Positions 10,109 to 21,660 of a DNA stretch of 64,000 nt are shown in pieces (position 1 is the stretch's first letter; every line of letters starts with the position of its first letter). Source of the stretch: Venturia oleaginea (Eukaryota > Ascomycota > Dothideomycetes > Venturiales > Venturiaceae); assembly GCA_013176395.1 (NCBI GenBank), contig JABMLP010000011.1:372001-436000 (forward strand), read 5' to 3'. The notes beneath the pieces are model-generated. The model did not search any database. It was not told where the DNA came from and saw only the letters and a program-made list of their open reading frames with translations. The translations under genes and the position numbers were made by a program.

Positions 10109-12490
10109 TTACCGACATGTCGACTGGGATCTCACCTCCAGTGTCCGCATTGTCGCCACAACAACAAATTTCCAGAAAGTCAGACAGATCGCAGTGAACG
10201 AAACAAGACGTAAACACTGTCGCGGCGGCATTTCTCGGCGATTTTTTATTTTCCAAATTACCATCATGATTCACGGAGCGTTTATGCCTTGACCAAATTA
10301 CGTCGGCGCGGCGGTTCAACCGAACAAAGACCGCCGCTATCAACCGACTTCACGGGTCAGGCGTTATTTTTCTGGGGTATGGATTTCATGGCTGGCCGGG
10401 AGTTTTGCTGATGATACTGGAACGAACTTTTCTTTACGCCTCACTGTGTGTGGCTTCGCTCGGGCTACGAATTTCAGGGCTTCAAGATGCGGGCTTTACA
10501 TCTGGAGGCATCATTGGCGGGTGGCATCGACGACCGGCGTTTCCTTTCGCTCATATCCCTTCACCACTTCATCCAAGAGCTGGTCGTGGTCACGGACATT
10601 CGGATGGATTCTCTTTCGTTGGAGGTTCCTACATCTACACATACCCCATTTCATATCTTATCTTGAGCGTTTCTCAACACTGTAGTTAGCATTGATCGGC
10701 TCGTCGTTTGACGGGTAGCTGAATCCAGAAATGATTTTTCCATGACTCCTGTCTCGTCTGCCACAACTTTGAATTGCCACCGCTTCTATCATCAGCCATC
10801 ACACATCCATAAAAGGTCTCGTCATTAATACGGGTCTAGGAGAATATAGGTCGAACAATTCTCGTCAAGTCCTCGTGTCACCGCATAAAAGCCTGGTTTG
10901 GTCACCTCCTCGAAGCGCAGCCATGCCAACCTCACATTCACATGGAGTGGCAATTCGTCAAGCGAGCTACCATACTAGACCCAGTCGATCAACTCACTCA
11001 GCCTTCCCATTTCTTTTGATGAAGCACGCATTTTCGCCATTACAGCTGTTTTCTTCCATGGTCTCCAGATGGCCACGACTCGAAATGGCGCAGCTCGCTC
11101 CACTGTCTGGCATTAACCGTGTAATCGGTACGGAGGACGTCATCGTCATTGTCACCTTTCTCAAATGTGATATTCCTCCATGTTTGAAATGGGAAGATCT
11201 GAAATGCCGCATAATCCATAACGGCTGGATTGGATGGCGAGGGCGATGGCGATGGCGATGGCGATGGCGCAGCATTCCTGGTTGCGCAAGGCAAGGTAAG
11301 GCAAGCAAGGTAGTGATGAAAAGATGATCGTCGTTCCTTACTTGCAACTACGTCGATGATGGGTCGTTCATACACCACCCATCTCAAAACCCGCACAATA
11401 ATGGCCAGAGGAAATGCTAATCGTCGCCTTACACAGTAACGTGTGCGAAGGCGAAGCAGCTGCTCATCTCGGCCATATGTCATAGTCATACGATTCCTGC
11501 CTCTCTTCACTCACCCTCCCTGACATCCATCGTCCAAAAAAATTCTCGTGTGGATTGTTTTTCGTTTGCGTCCGCGACTGCAACGCGAGGGCTTGACGTC
11601 TGCCGCGCCAATTAATTTTTTTCCCACATCTTTTTCTTGGAGGGAGGTAGGTACCATGTCCATGTCTTCCCCACGATCCGGCATCGTTCTATCGATCTTG
11701 TTTCCCATGTTGTTATCGGGGATAGCTGGGAACGCGTTCTTGGCAACGTTCTTGTCCTGTGAGGAGTACCTGAGCGAGCGAGCGATAAGAAGGCGCTGTG
11801 AATTATCAATTTGATGATTTTGCCGAATCGAATCGCCAGGGAAGATTATTTTTTTGGCCAGTATTGAGAGGGGCACAGAATATTCGAGCAAAGCTGTTGA
11901 TCTTGAAAGCGTGTCCGTGCCCGTGCCCTGTCACTCCGTCAATCACAACAACATTGAACTGCACCACTGATTTTACAGCGTCCGGTACCGTAGCAGAAAG
12001 CGTCCTGATCACTTCCACCTTTTTTTAAAATAATTATCGAAATCATTCTCTCTACATAATTCTCTCCCCTCCAAACAGATCTTCTGAAAAAAGCACGACT
12101 GAGCCACCTCCCATCGCAACACCCGAAGGTCGATCTTTTGAAAGCAGGGAAAATATCTGTACTCGGAACGATGACAAAAGGTCTCTAACAGGGTTAATTC
12201 ACAATCAGCGCCATCGGATCTAGAGGTGTACATGCCGATCAGCTTACCAACCAATGGATACCAATCAAACCCCGTTGAAAAATCGTCCTGGGGCGCACTG
12301 GTACTGTCAAATCAAAAATCTCCGCGACGATTCTTACTGATCTCGTCGTCGTCCACCTGAAATTTTTCACATGTCAGACGTGGGAGAGTAAGGGGGGGAA
12401 CGGCGTTATTGGGATCTGGGGAGATGGTACGGGGGTGGGTATCCCGCCCGAGTGCTCAGGTGTAGGAGGTTGGAGTTTAGGGCGTTGGGA
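10109..12490. other. Long spacer without a supported gene
   Basis: Several open frames exist (10875-11327 plus, 11040-11510 minus, 11511-11891 minus), but none shows domain structure or coherent coding composition. A short microsatellite of about five GATGGC units lies near 11237-11266. The 9530 gene's 3' UTR should occupy the left part. Confidence 0.4.
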
Positions 12491-12494
12491 TGTA

Positions 12495-12733
12495 ATACTC
12501 TGCTGTTCTACTATGGTATCTGGGTTATTAAACCGTTAGTACAGCACAGGCAGCAGAATCCTTGTACCCATCATACTCAATTCTACTTCTGCAAGTATCA
12601 GTACTACAGCTGGGGAATTCGTAGGTAAATTTGGGAACGTCTACCAGGAGTTTCGACGCAAGAGCCACGACAATGATGCCGATTAATGTTTAATAGCCCA
12701 GATACCATAGTGCACGATGTTCTGCTATTTATA
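12495..12733. mobile_element. MITE-like element with terminal inverted repeats
   Basis: The left end (about 12497-12533) and the reverse complement of the right end (about 12689-12728) share CTATGGTATCTGGG(T/C)TATTAAAC plus a looser outer match (CTGCTGTTCTA versus TAGCAGAACATC). The interior of about 155 bases has no reading frame. No target-site duplication is evident. It is consistent with a non-autonomous DNA transposon; the family is not known to me. Confidence 0.5.
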
Positions 12734-13204
12734 CAGTATGCATATTGCTATTCTACACCGTCTTGGGAGGTTTTGGGGGTTTGCCCGCCACGTTTGGAGA
12801 TGCGCTTATATAGGATTCGGCAGTATATATATTAGGTATTGGCCATGTCTTCCAGTATATATATTCTCAACCTCCTCAACCTCGTTTTCGGCAACTATCT
12901 CCCTCCAAGATTTGAAAAGCTTCGTTGAGTTCAGAGTAGATTGTAAAAGGTTCTACATAGTATCATCGCGCTCACCATTAGCCACAAGTAGCAACGAAAG
13001 TAATGGAAAACAGAGCTGCTTTTCTAGAAAGAGTGAGTAATTAGAGATCAAGACCATACACGTACTGGTTTTAGCTGAAAGATATACTTACACAGGGTAG
13101 AATTTCCTTGGGTGATGAAGGAAATACTATTAGGAGACTACTTTATCACAAACTAAGTAAGACGAGTTCATACTCTGCCCAACCTTGGTAGATACTATGT
13201 ATAG

Positions 13205-13590
13205 CTTCGTGACCTCTGGAACGGTTTCAATCCTGGTCCTTGGCCGTCAATGCATCACCTTAGCGTAGATCACTATAATTGCGGGCGTCACTCAGTCACT
13301 ATTTGTACATCAACGTGCACAAGAGGAGGGAGAATCTTTGAGTGACTTCGTGAGTGATTCTAAGAGAGCGACGTCCGCAATTCTGATCTACGATACAAAG
13401 GTGATGCATTGATGGCGAAGGACTCGGATAGGACCGCTCCAGAATCTTTCAAGATAGGGTGGAAATTATCCGATCTACATGTTTCAGCTAGGCTTTGGGG
13501 TAGATCTCTCATAGATACCTATTCGCCAAGTGACTCAAAAATCTGTACGGATTGTCCACGTTGATGTACAAACTACAAATACTCGGTACG
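13205..13590. repeat. Nested fold-back (inverted repeat) structure
   Basis: About 85-100 bases at 13211-13295 are repeated, inverted and diverged, at 13346-13447 (shared cores: TGCATCACCTT, GTAGATCA, AATTGCGG(G/A)CGTC). A second, inner pair shares TTGTACATCAACGTG: 13302-13352 is inverted at about 13528-13577, again with GAGTGACTTCG-type flanks. The two palindromes overlap. No coding capacity is present. Confidence 0.55.
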
Positions 13591-14267
13591 AAAATCTTGG
13601 CGATCAAACACGTCGCGTAATGTCAAATTGTTGACTACACCCCCATAAACTTCTTCCTCTGTGATATGAAGTCACTGGATTTGATTAAACTCTTCTTACT
13701 TAAATCGCATGAAGGACATGATCTGCGGCTATCTTGGCTTTTAGATATCAACTCACTCGGTTGGCTTGTGATTGTCTTCGTCAACCTCGAAAGCACAATG
13801 AAGAATGTCTGCTTTGATACACAAATAACATTATATAATTTGTACGCCGTGTACTCTATGTACGCCAAAGGATCGATAGAGAGAGAGCATTAGCCGGCGT
13901 AGCAAGGCTATTGATAGAATATAAATTTCTTGTTACCAAATCGTATGATTCGTTTAGCTTCGAGTAGGAAGGGATACTCAACATCCCAGGCTCTTGACTC
14001 AGTCTTGCTAATTAAACACGTCATCGATCTGTCGATTATGCTCCATAAGACTTCCTGTTCCGTAATATAGAATCTCTAAAAAAACTATCCCATCCGAGGT
14101 TGCGGAGTCCTCGGATACCACCAGTTCGACATGTTCGTATTTGGTTCTATTTTAGTAACGTCAATCTTAAATTGTTAGGAATGATTTAAATATGCTATAC
14201 AACGACGGTTGACCTTTGGTTTCCAGCATATTTCCTAATCACCAACTTCAAGCTCTACTGCAAACCC
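13591..14267. other. AT-rich spacer, nothing recognised
   Basis: No reading frame with coding character, no RNA gene and no repeat was found between the fold-back structure and the secreted-protein relic. Confidence 0.4.
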
Positions 14268-14377
14268 TTGACATTAACCAAAACTGACCACAACCTAAAC
14301 TACACTCAAAAGTACAGTCCCCACCCACCGACAACATCAATTCCTTCTCGGATTCCCCTAACAAACTCGTCCACAGT

Positions 14378-14690
14378 GAAGCTACCATCCCTCACCGCTC
14401 TCAGCCTCCTCGTCACCTCAACCTGCGCGAGAGACTTCCAATGCGTAATAGCATTCCCCAACAACCTCGACCCGGCCTACCTACCATCTTACAGAGCCTG
14501 GAGGGCAAGAACCTGCACGGCGGGCGGAGGAACTATGGACGAGACTCTCGGCTTTTGCAAGTTCACCCAACCTGGCAACAGCGCTGTTCCCCCTCCAGCT
14601 TTCCAGCGAGCATACACTCCGACCTTCTCCGTCGGGAAAAAATAACGTCTCAGCCCGCCTTACCTGGAACTGCCGCTCGTAGTGTATGTT
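14378..14690 (+). pseudogene. Relic of a small secreted protein gene (start codon and frame lost)
   Basis: At 14378 the frame reads GTG AAG CTA CCA..., where a signal peptide of the form (M)KLPSLTALSLLVTSTCA would begin if the first codon were ATG; the only in-frame ATG is far upstream in unrelated sequence. The mature part has Cys residues in the pattern RDFQC, RTC and GFC. The frame stops after ...SVGKK at a six-A run (14638-14643). One A fewer would continue it as NNVSARLTWNCR, adding another Cys. Both the lost ATG and the homopolymer shift suggest a pseudogene of a short cysteine-containing secreted protein. An upstream exon carrying the start is the alternative. Confidence 0.45.
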
Positions 14691-14794
14691 ACGAAGGATA
14701 TGGAGGGATGTTGGGAATGTGGCGGGACGTTGGATGTGTTCAAGCCTTCATCTTCAAGTCGCTAGCTTATTAATCAACACCGACTCCTTCCCCC

Positions 14795-15460
14795 AAACTC
14801 CAAGAAAAGATTAAGTTCTTACCCTACATCCTACAATCTCCATTTGCTAACAAGGTTGGCTATAGTGATGCTTACTGTGCAACACTATCCATCGCTCTCG
14901 AACTCCTCATCCTGCCAGCCTATGCGGACTTTTGATTGCACTACACCTACTATCCGGCTTACCAGGCAACGCTCACGTCTTTCTAGTCGAGAGACAGCGG
15001 ATTGGTTACAAGCTTCTGGATATGTTCTTCACCCTTGTGCCTGGTCAACGTTTTCGTAAATAATTCCCCTGTATTCGGAAACAATAACACCGTAATCCGG
15101 GCTTCCTACGCCTGGTCTCGTAAATAGAAGGGGAAAGGTAGCAAGTGGCCTCCGCTGCGGAGGGACGTTAGGAAAGCGGAAGTGGAGGCACGTTGGCGGA
15201 AATACCTTAGCTATTGGTTAGGGTAAATCTAACAGCAGACTTTGCACGGCCTTACGTCATTGATCTACACATTCACATCTTGGTTCTTTGCATACTTCAT
15301 TTCCGTCAGGAAGAATCCGGAGCTGTCATCGTCTAACCTGCTAGTCCCGGCTGACGTGGCTAGGGCGGCTGTGGCATGTTCAACGGTTGGCGGGACATGG
15401 TTGAAACCCCGGCTGAGCTTGGCGCGGACGGTACCGTTGGTGGAGCCAGCTCTCTGGTAA
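14795..15460 (+). pseudogene. Decayed plus-strand coding remnants, partly membrane-protein-like
   Basis: From about 14808 a frame reads KFLPYILQSPFANKVGYSDA...YCATLSIALELLILPAYADF before a TGA, and continues LHYTYYPAYQATLTSF before a TAG. A neighbouring frame offers GNAHVFLVERQRIGYKLLDM. At 15242-15460 a further frame holds one hydrophobic segment (LTSLIYTFTSWFFAYFISV) followed by a positively charged flank. The pieces look like former exons but do not join. I do not recognise them. Confidence 0.3.
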
Positions 15461-15727
15461 TTGTGAGAACGGCTTTGTTGTTGATTGCATTTACTATGTA
15501 CTATGTGTTATGCAGGTAGTAGGTGAAGAGCAGTGCAAGGTCGTCGCTGTGGAAAGAAACAGATGAGAAGGAAGCGGTGAGAACAGGAAGGATATCGTGG
15601 TCTGTCCGATGACGTGAGCTCCGATATCGCCAAAGTTTGAGCATCTTGCAAAAAGATGGTGGGTATTGTTGACAGTTGACAACGCTTACTACTACTGGCA
15701 ACCATACGCGTACTACTACTGGCAACC

Positions 15728-16346
15728 ATGGCAGTCTCTGGCCAGCAAACAATTCCCGCGCAACACGGCACTGCCGTGTTACTCAGAATTGGCCAGCAAA
15801 TCAAGATCCACAACACCTACGGGAACCAGGTCGTGGATACGTGGGCGTTCGCAGCCGCTTCTCCCAGGAATCGCAGCACAGTTCCATACATGAGCATTGT
15901 CGCAGACACAATCTGCACTTCGAAAGCTCTGCCCACTCGTCAATGACACTCTCGTCACGAACCTCTGTCTTCCAATCCTCACTCTGCTCGAAGACACATC
16001 AGGAGGAACCCACGACACTCTCTTCCCCGCCTGCAATCCACAGCGATACGCTCACCTTGGGGTGGCTCACCGATCTTGCGCTGAAAACTGCCGGGAAGCA
16101 GCAGCTACTGTTGGGGTCGAGCTTGAGCATGGCGAAGTTCCAGATCCTCTCAACTTGTTCATGAACGTGGATGTTGACTGGGCTGGCGGAAAGGGCATTG
16201 AGCTTCGACAGCCAACTAGCATACCTGGATCATATGTCGTTTTCCTTGCCGAAGTAGACTGTGTGGTGGTCATGTCGGCATGTCCGAACGACATTTCCGA
16301 CGTGAATGGCAAGCACTGTAGAGATGTAATATTTGAGTTGTTATAA
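15728..16346 (+). pseudogene. DUF1989 (urea-carboxylase-associated) family gene, frameshifted
   Basis: The first frame from ATG 15728 gives IPAQHGTAVLLRIGQQIKIH, NTYGNQVVDTWAF and YMSIV, which matches the N-terminal half of the DUF1989 family. It then ends at 15946. The rest of the family signature, SALRKLCPLVNDTLVTN, PILTLLEDTSGGTHDTLF, C-N-P-Q-R-Y, VPDPLNLFMNV, PGSYVVFLAEVDC and VVMSACPNDIS, follows in the next frame and ends at 16346. The shift lies around 15891-15905 and no intron fits there. Members accompany urea amidolyase/carboxylase or act in guanidine and nitrogen metabolism in bacteria; fungal roles are poorly defined. Two near-identical 19-base copies (TACTACTACTGGCAACCAT) lie just upstream (15690-15730). 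Confidence 0.7.
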
Positions 16347-17045
16347 GTTAATACCGACGTCTTTCATGACTAATTTGTATTCCGAGTCAGCAGATAGTTC
16401 TCGGCATAAACTCATGAGTAGACTTCAAGCATCATCCCAGCTTCTTGCGAACCAACGAGTCGTGTGGAAGTCAGCGGAGAAGTTCTAGCGATTTCCAAAA
16501 AGAGAAACTCAGGAACAGATCACCGAGGGACGCTCAGTGGCACGACATGCTTCGGAGTTCGGATGAAGACTTGATGGAATTCAGGCCCCTTCCAACGTTA
16601 GTGAAGCAACCGATGAACTCGACAGATCCAAAGAAGAATTCAAATGGTGATTAATAAATGGAACTGGAGGTGGACTGCGGGAGAGTTGGGTTGGAATTGG
16701 CGAGTCATGGAGAGAGCCTGAGGAGTTCAGCCGCTTCGACTCCGCTTCGACTCCGCTTCGACGCACGAGCGATGATCCATGATCGACTATGACCTCACCT
16801 TTTCCTCTCCCACACACCATCTCCACTCGCCCTATAATCACCATGTTTAACGAGCTCGGAGGAACTTGCAGCAGAGAGTCGAGTCGAGACGCTGGAAGAG
16901 GTCCCCAGATGTAGTAAAGCGACGCACAAACTGGTACTTCCTCATTCGAGCCCATACGCACTTCTCCCTTCGACGACGAAGGCAACGAAAAGCCTTATGT
17001 CAATCAAGCAAATCGGCCTTCTTGGCAAGGCTCCATCGGCATTGT
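16347..17045. other. Spacer with an 11-bp tandem repeat
   Basis: No supported gene. Three near-exact tandem copies of TTCGACTCCGC occupy about 16736-16762. The long minus-strand frame 16985-16581 has no coding character beyond its length. Confidence 0.4.
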
Positions 17046-17079
17046 AACCGACACCAATTGGATCCAATTGGTGTCGGTT
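17046..17079. promoter_or_regulatory. Perfect 34-bp palindrome in the hexose transporter promoter
   Basis: The left arm AACCGACACCAATTGGA is mirrored exactly by TCCAATTGGTGTCGGTT with no spacer. The palindrome ends 245 bp before the transporter ATG. Each arm carries CCAAT/ATTGG, the CCAAT-binding complex (HAP) core, and the arms end in inverted CCG/CGG triplets, the type of half-site used by dimeric Zn2Cys6 activators. An exact 34-bp palindrome is unlikely by chance, so a binding site for a dimeric regulator is a reasonable inference; the regulator is unknown. Confidence 0.5.
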
Positions 17080-17324
17080 CGCTACACCTTCGGATATTTC
17101 GGGCGTTTCCTGCTCTCAACCACGATGCATCGTCGTCATGGTGTCGTGTGCTCCCAGGCACGGTAGTATTCCTCTCTGTAGCAGGGCAAGTACGGGATGC
17201 TACCTGACTCCATGGGGTGAAAATGTGGTCCCATTAAATAGTTGGAGAAGCCCCCAATCTCTGGAGTCCCCAACATTGACTCTCCACACATGATTGTTTG
17301 CCTTCGAGATTTCAAGTTATCGCC

Positions 17325-19217
17325 ATGGGGATCTTACAGAAGTTTGGAAAGAGCCACAATGATGAAAAGACAGTTGACACGAATGGGTCGATTACACCAC
17401 CCAATGCTGAAGAGCACGCCGATTTGGAGAAGGATGCCGGCGAACCATTGGACAATACGCCCGTTCGCATTTTCACTCCTCGCGTTCTCCTCATGGGAAT
17501 GATCGTCTCGATAGGTATTTTTCAACATTCGCCGAACTGAGCACCTCTCGCTAACACAATTTGATAGGCGGTTTGATCTTTGGATATGATACTGGTCAAA
17601 TATCCGGTATGTCTGTTTTCTGTATCCATCCCAGTACTTTGCTAACAAATGGAATCAGGATTTCTTGAAATGCCAAATTTCCTCGACACATTTGCAGACA
17701 CGACGACAGACGGCCAGCCAGCTTTCAGTAACAGCAGATCCGGAACGATTGTGGGCTTGCTCTCGATTGGAACCCTTATTGGTGCTTTGGTAGCCGCGCC
17801 AGTTGCCGATAAATTTGGTAGAAGATACAGCATCGTGTTTTGGAATCTCATTTTCTGCGTCGGCCTGATTGTCCAAATTACCACTGGGTCAAAATGGTAC
17901 CAACTCGCCCTCGGTCGATGGGTAGCAGGATTGGGAGTAGGCGGACTTAGCGTCCTCACGCCCATGTATCAATCAGAGACTGCCCCCAAACAAGTCCGTG
18001 GAGCCCTGGTATCTTGTTATCAACTGTTCATCACGCTTGGTATTTTCGTCGCCTACTGCATCAATTTTGGCACGGAAAAGGACACATCTTCCAGGAGTTG
18101 GAAATTGGTTATCGGCATCGGATTTATCTGGCCGGTCATTATGGCTGCTGGAATCATGACTCTTCGCGAATCGCCTCGTTGGGACTACCGCCACGGCCGG
18201 ATTGCGGAAGCAAAGACGACTCTTGCATTAAGCTACAGTGTCCCAGAGAACCACCGCGAGGTTCACCGTGAACTCCGAGAGATCAGAGAGAAACTGGAAG
18301 CAGAGAATGCTGGTGGTGGAAATCACAAGTGGACCGAAGTCTTTACCGGCCCTCGAATGCTCTATCGTGTATTGCTTGGTGTGGCCCTTCAAGCACTACA
18401 ACAGCTTACTGGTGCCAATTTCTTCTTCTACTACGGAACTACCGTATTCCAGGCCACAGGTCTCAGCAACTCCTACGTGACATCCATGATCTTGGGAGGC
18501 GTCAATTTTGGATGTACCTTCGGAGGCCTTTACGTTGTCGAGCATTTTGGTCGTCGAAAGGCGCTTATCTTCGGTGGTCTCTGGATGTTCATGTGCTTCA
18601 TGGTTTTTGCCAGTGTGGGACATTTCAGCCTTGATCAAATCACCCCAACAAATACACCTGGCGCCGGTACTGCCATGATTGTCTTTGCTTGCCTCTTCAT
18701 TGCTGTCTATGCTGTGACTTGGGCGTAAGTTGATCATCTTGTCTGTATTATGACACAAAACTAACTTCAATATAGACCAATCATCTGGGCCATCATTGGA
18801 GAATTATATCCATCCCGCTACCGAGCGACAGCAATGGCCCTTGCAACATCATCGAACTGGACCTGGAATTTCCTCATCTCGTTCTTTACGCCATATATCA
18901 CTGGCGCTATCGATTACCGGTATGGTTACGTCTTCGCAGCCTGCAACTTCGCAGGTGCCGTTGTCGTCTACTTCTTCGTCTGCGAAACTCAAGGACGTAG
19001 TTTGGAGGAGATCGATACGATGTACATCCTGCATGTCAACCCACGCAAGAGTTCGAAGTGGATGCCACCTGCGAATGAGGAGTTGGTGACGGCCGATGCC
19101 TTGGCTTTGACACCAGGTGCGAGAGGTATTAGGAAAGAGAGACCGAATGCTCCTGACAGGATGCAATCGATGATGCAGGAAAATGTCGGTGAGGCTTCGA
19201 GAGCAAGTCGTTATTGA
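17325..19217 (+). CDS. MFS sugar (hexose) transporter
   Basis: Four exons, 17325-17514, 17568-17606, 17659-18724 and 18776-19217, join in phase to 578 residues; all introns have GT...AG ends. It is a 12-TM sugar porter of the plasma membrane, carrying sugar in symport or by facilitation. Motifs in order: GYDTGQISG after TM1, the loop 2-3 signature ADKFGRR, RWVAGLGVGG, YQSETAPKQVRGALVS, the mid-loop ESPRW, QQLTGANFFFYYG, the loop 8-9 motif EHFGRR, and a variant of the C-terminal PETKGR signature reading CETQGRSLEEID. The cytoplasmic N-terminus (about 60 residues) is acidic and the tail basic. This fits fungal HXT/MST-type monosaccharide transporters; glucose or another hexose is likely but not proven. 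The promoter carries the palindrome at 17046-17079. Confidence 0.93.
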
Positions 19218-19699
19218 AGTTGACAGGAATTAAGTTTTGTAATTCTTACTAGACCTGCTGGATTGATGTAGCGTTTTAGTGTTTTTGGACCTCTTGGATC
19301 AAACTCTTGGAGCACAATATCCATCAACATCTTCTTGGAAAACTTCTCCATTACTTTGTCAAAGCTTTGAAAACTTTTTGCCAGCTGCATTCAAACGTGA
19401 AGCCACTAACATTGATTAATTGTAAATGCGAGCCTAGAGCGTCGAAGATTCAAAAGTGCATTTGAATATATGTAGCGAATAACACGTGACTTGTCCCAAA
19501 CGGGAAAATGCCACATAATTCGTACCTGACATCTTGAATCAATCACGCACAATCCGTCTTAATCTGTATAACCGCAAGATTAACCTGAACTCGACTTCTG
19601 ATCTGTGACAGATCTTCTTCCATAATTGCCCCGAATCTGCTCAATAGCTCAAAGCAGTTCAACCTCAATAAAGCTCCCCAAGCCAACACCAACACCAAG

Positions 19700-20754
19700 A
19701 TGGATCCCTACTCAGCGGAAGGAGGTATATTCACCCTACTACCCCGTAAATAACCTCCCTAATCCAAAACCAGAACTCGTAAACATTCACTCCGCCTTCC
19801 ACCAAGGCCAATTCACAAAAGTCGCAAGCTTCGACACAAGCTCCTTCTCCAGCGCCAACGACCTCCCCGCCTCGATCCTCAAACTCCGCGCCCGCCTTGC
19901 CCTCAGCGAACATGATGCCCTCCTTTCTGAACTCAAGGGATCGTCCCCAGATATCCAGGCCGTGCGGATAGCAGCCGAGTACCAGAAGGCGCCGGGGGAG
20001 GGCTCGAAAGCGGTGGTCAAGGCGAAGGAATTGGCCAAGAAGGAGGGGGATAATTTGAGTGTGCAGATTTTGTGTGGGGGTGTGCTTGCTGATGCGGGAC
20101 TTGTTGAGGAGGCGTTGGCGGTTTTGGCTAAGCATCAGGGGAGTTTGGACGCGTATGTTTACTCTTTGCCTGAGTGAGCGTATGAGAGATTGGTATGCTG
20201 ACTTTGTGGCATAGAGTGGCTCTCATTGTGCAAATACATCTTCAGCAGAATCGGACGGATCTTGCTGCTAGGGAGGCTGCGAATGCACGGAAATGGGCAC
20301 AGGATAGTTTGTTGGTTAATCTTGTGGAGTCATGGGTTGGAATGAGAGAGGTACGGCATACGTGTTAGATCTCTTCATTATGGGAATGATACTAACCTGG
20401 CAACAGGGCGGAGAGAAATACCAACAAGCCTACTATGTTTTCGAAGAACTAGCTCAAGCAGCAGCAACGCAATCGGTACAATCACTCGTTGGACAAGCTG
20501 TGGCAGAATTACACCTTGGTCGTCTACCGGAAGCTGAGGCGGCATTCCAGCAAGCGCTCGAGTTGGAGCCGAAACACCCTGATGTGCTGTCGAATTTGGT
20601 GGTGCTGAATACGATATTGGGGAAGGATGTTACGGAGACTAAGGCGGATTTGCAGAAGGTTAAGCCGAGCCATCAATTGTTGGTCGATTTTGCGGAGAAG
20701 CAGAAGGAGTTTGAGAAGGCTTGTGAGAAGTATACTCCGAAGTTTGAGGCATAA
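19700..20754 (+). CDS. SEC28: Coatomer subunit epsilon (COPI)
   Basis: Four exons, 19700-19724, 19774-20152, 20215-20350 and 20407-20754, give 295 residues, the normal length for epsilon-COP. The 25-base first exon (MDPYSAEG) was placed because it joins ELVNIHSAFHQGQFTKVASF in phase, which is how the family begins; a longer frame starting at 19626 has no conserved N-terminus. The protein is an all-helical TPR solenoid; the repeats are visible in VQSLVGQAVAELHLGRLPEA and AAFQQALELEPKHPDVLSNL. It caps the alpha-COP C-terminus and stabilises the coat on COPI vesicles in Golgi-to-ER retrieval. It is a single-copy housekeeping gene, intact here, lying tail-on to a decayed region. Confidence 0.95.
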
Positions 20755-21150
20755 AAATAGCGGACATAAGATATATGAGTAGGTAATGGTTGGGCGTGGA
20801 AGTCCTTTGCACAATTACTGGAAGATCTAGCCAATATATGTCGGGAACTAGCGATTAGGAAGTAAGTTCCACCTCGCACCAAGACATTTCAAGCTCGTTG
20901 ATACAATCAATGCGTAGCCCCCTATCCTAAGTTGTTCTCCGTCTCCACTTGTGTACCAGCTTTCAAGAATTCTCTTGGCTGTCAGTATGCTGCGTGTCAT
21001 CATTGTGAGTGCACTAATGGTAGACATGGCATATGGACCTGTGGCATGGTCACATTGCCTCACCAGATTCTGCTCTGTAAAAGCTGGAGCCCAGCCGTGG
21101 ATGTAGAAAACACAAAGGCATTGCGTCGGTCGTCGGTACATGCTCGCTGG
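20755..21150. other. 3' region of coatomer epsilon gene, no further gene
   Basis: The left part should be 3' UTR. Frames here lack coding character. Confidence 0.35.
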
Positions 21151-21152
21151 AC

Positions 21153-21660
21153 ATGCGGGACACCTCTACGTTTAATATTTACCTGCCTACCGACGCTCTA
21201 AAGACGAATGACATGATTCTGCGACTGGATAGCGAGAAAAGTCGAACTTGTTGTAGGGAAACTGGTTATCATCACCACAATCTTGCAGTTGACAATCGTG
21301 ATAAACAGCGATATTGTCACCGGCAGTCTCGAGAACGTCGAGTACAAGAGTTACGAGCTGGAGATCTTGGATGGCGTTGATTGATCGTTATTCCCACGTT
21401 CTGATTTGCATCTGTAGTGCTTCGAGATTAAGGAATCCAAGTTTCCACCGAAACATGAAGACCCATTGCCGCTCGTCACGTCTGCTGCAGAACTGGATAT
21501 AGACCCGAGCAGATTCCGGTTTTATAGATCCTCGGCGAGAAAGAGCGTGTGGTGTTCTTCATTTCTCGTCTGGGTGTCCTTTGAATGCCGCTGACGACCG
21601 AGCACGGGTTATAGGTTTCTGTCTATTGTCTAGTGGTGGTAAGTCTACGAGGGTCCATCG
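21153..21660 (+). pseudogene. Decayed plus-strand gene remnant with A-run frameshift
   Basis: From 21153 the frame reads RDTSTFNIYLPTDALKTNDM...ILRLDSEK and then loses coherence. In the next frame the text resumes immediately as VELVVGKLVIITTILQL... and DIVTGSLENVEYKSYELEIL until a TGA. The change falls at GAGAAAAG (21234-21241), where one A fewer would restore a single frame. Further right, CFEIKESKFPPKHEDPLPL and ERVVFFISRLGVL appear in two other frames. The family is not recognised. Confidence 0.35.

Noticed and set aside
10875..11327. 150-codon plus-strand frame with Trp/Arg repeats
   Set aside because: The repeats come from a GATGGC microsatellite and the rest has no coding character; no promoter or splice support.
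11511..11891. 126-codon minus-strand frame
   Set aside because: Composition is near random and it has no conserved motif; I could not support it over chance.
15242..15460. A live single-TM membrane protein gene
   Set aside because: No ATG start, short length and surrounding broken frames make it a remnant more likely than a gene.
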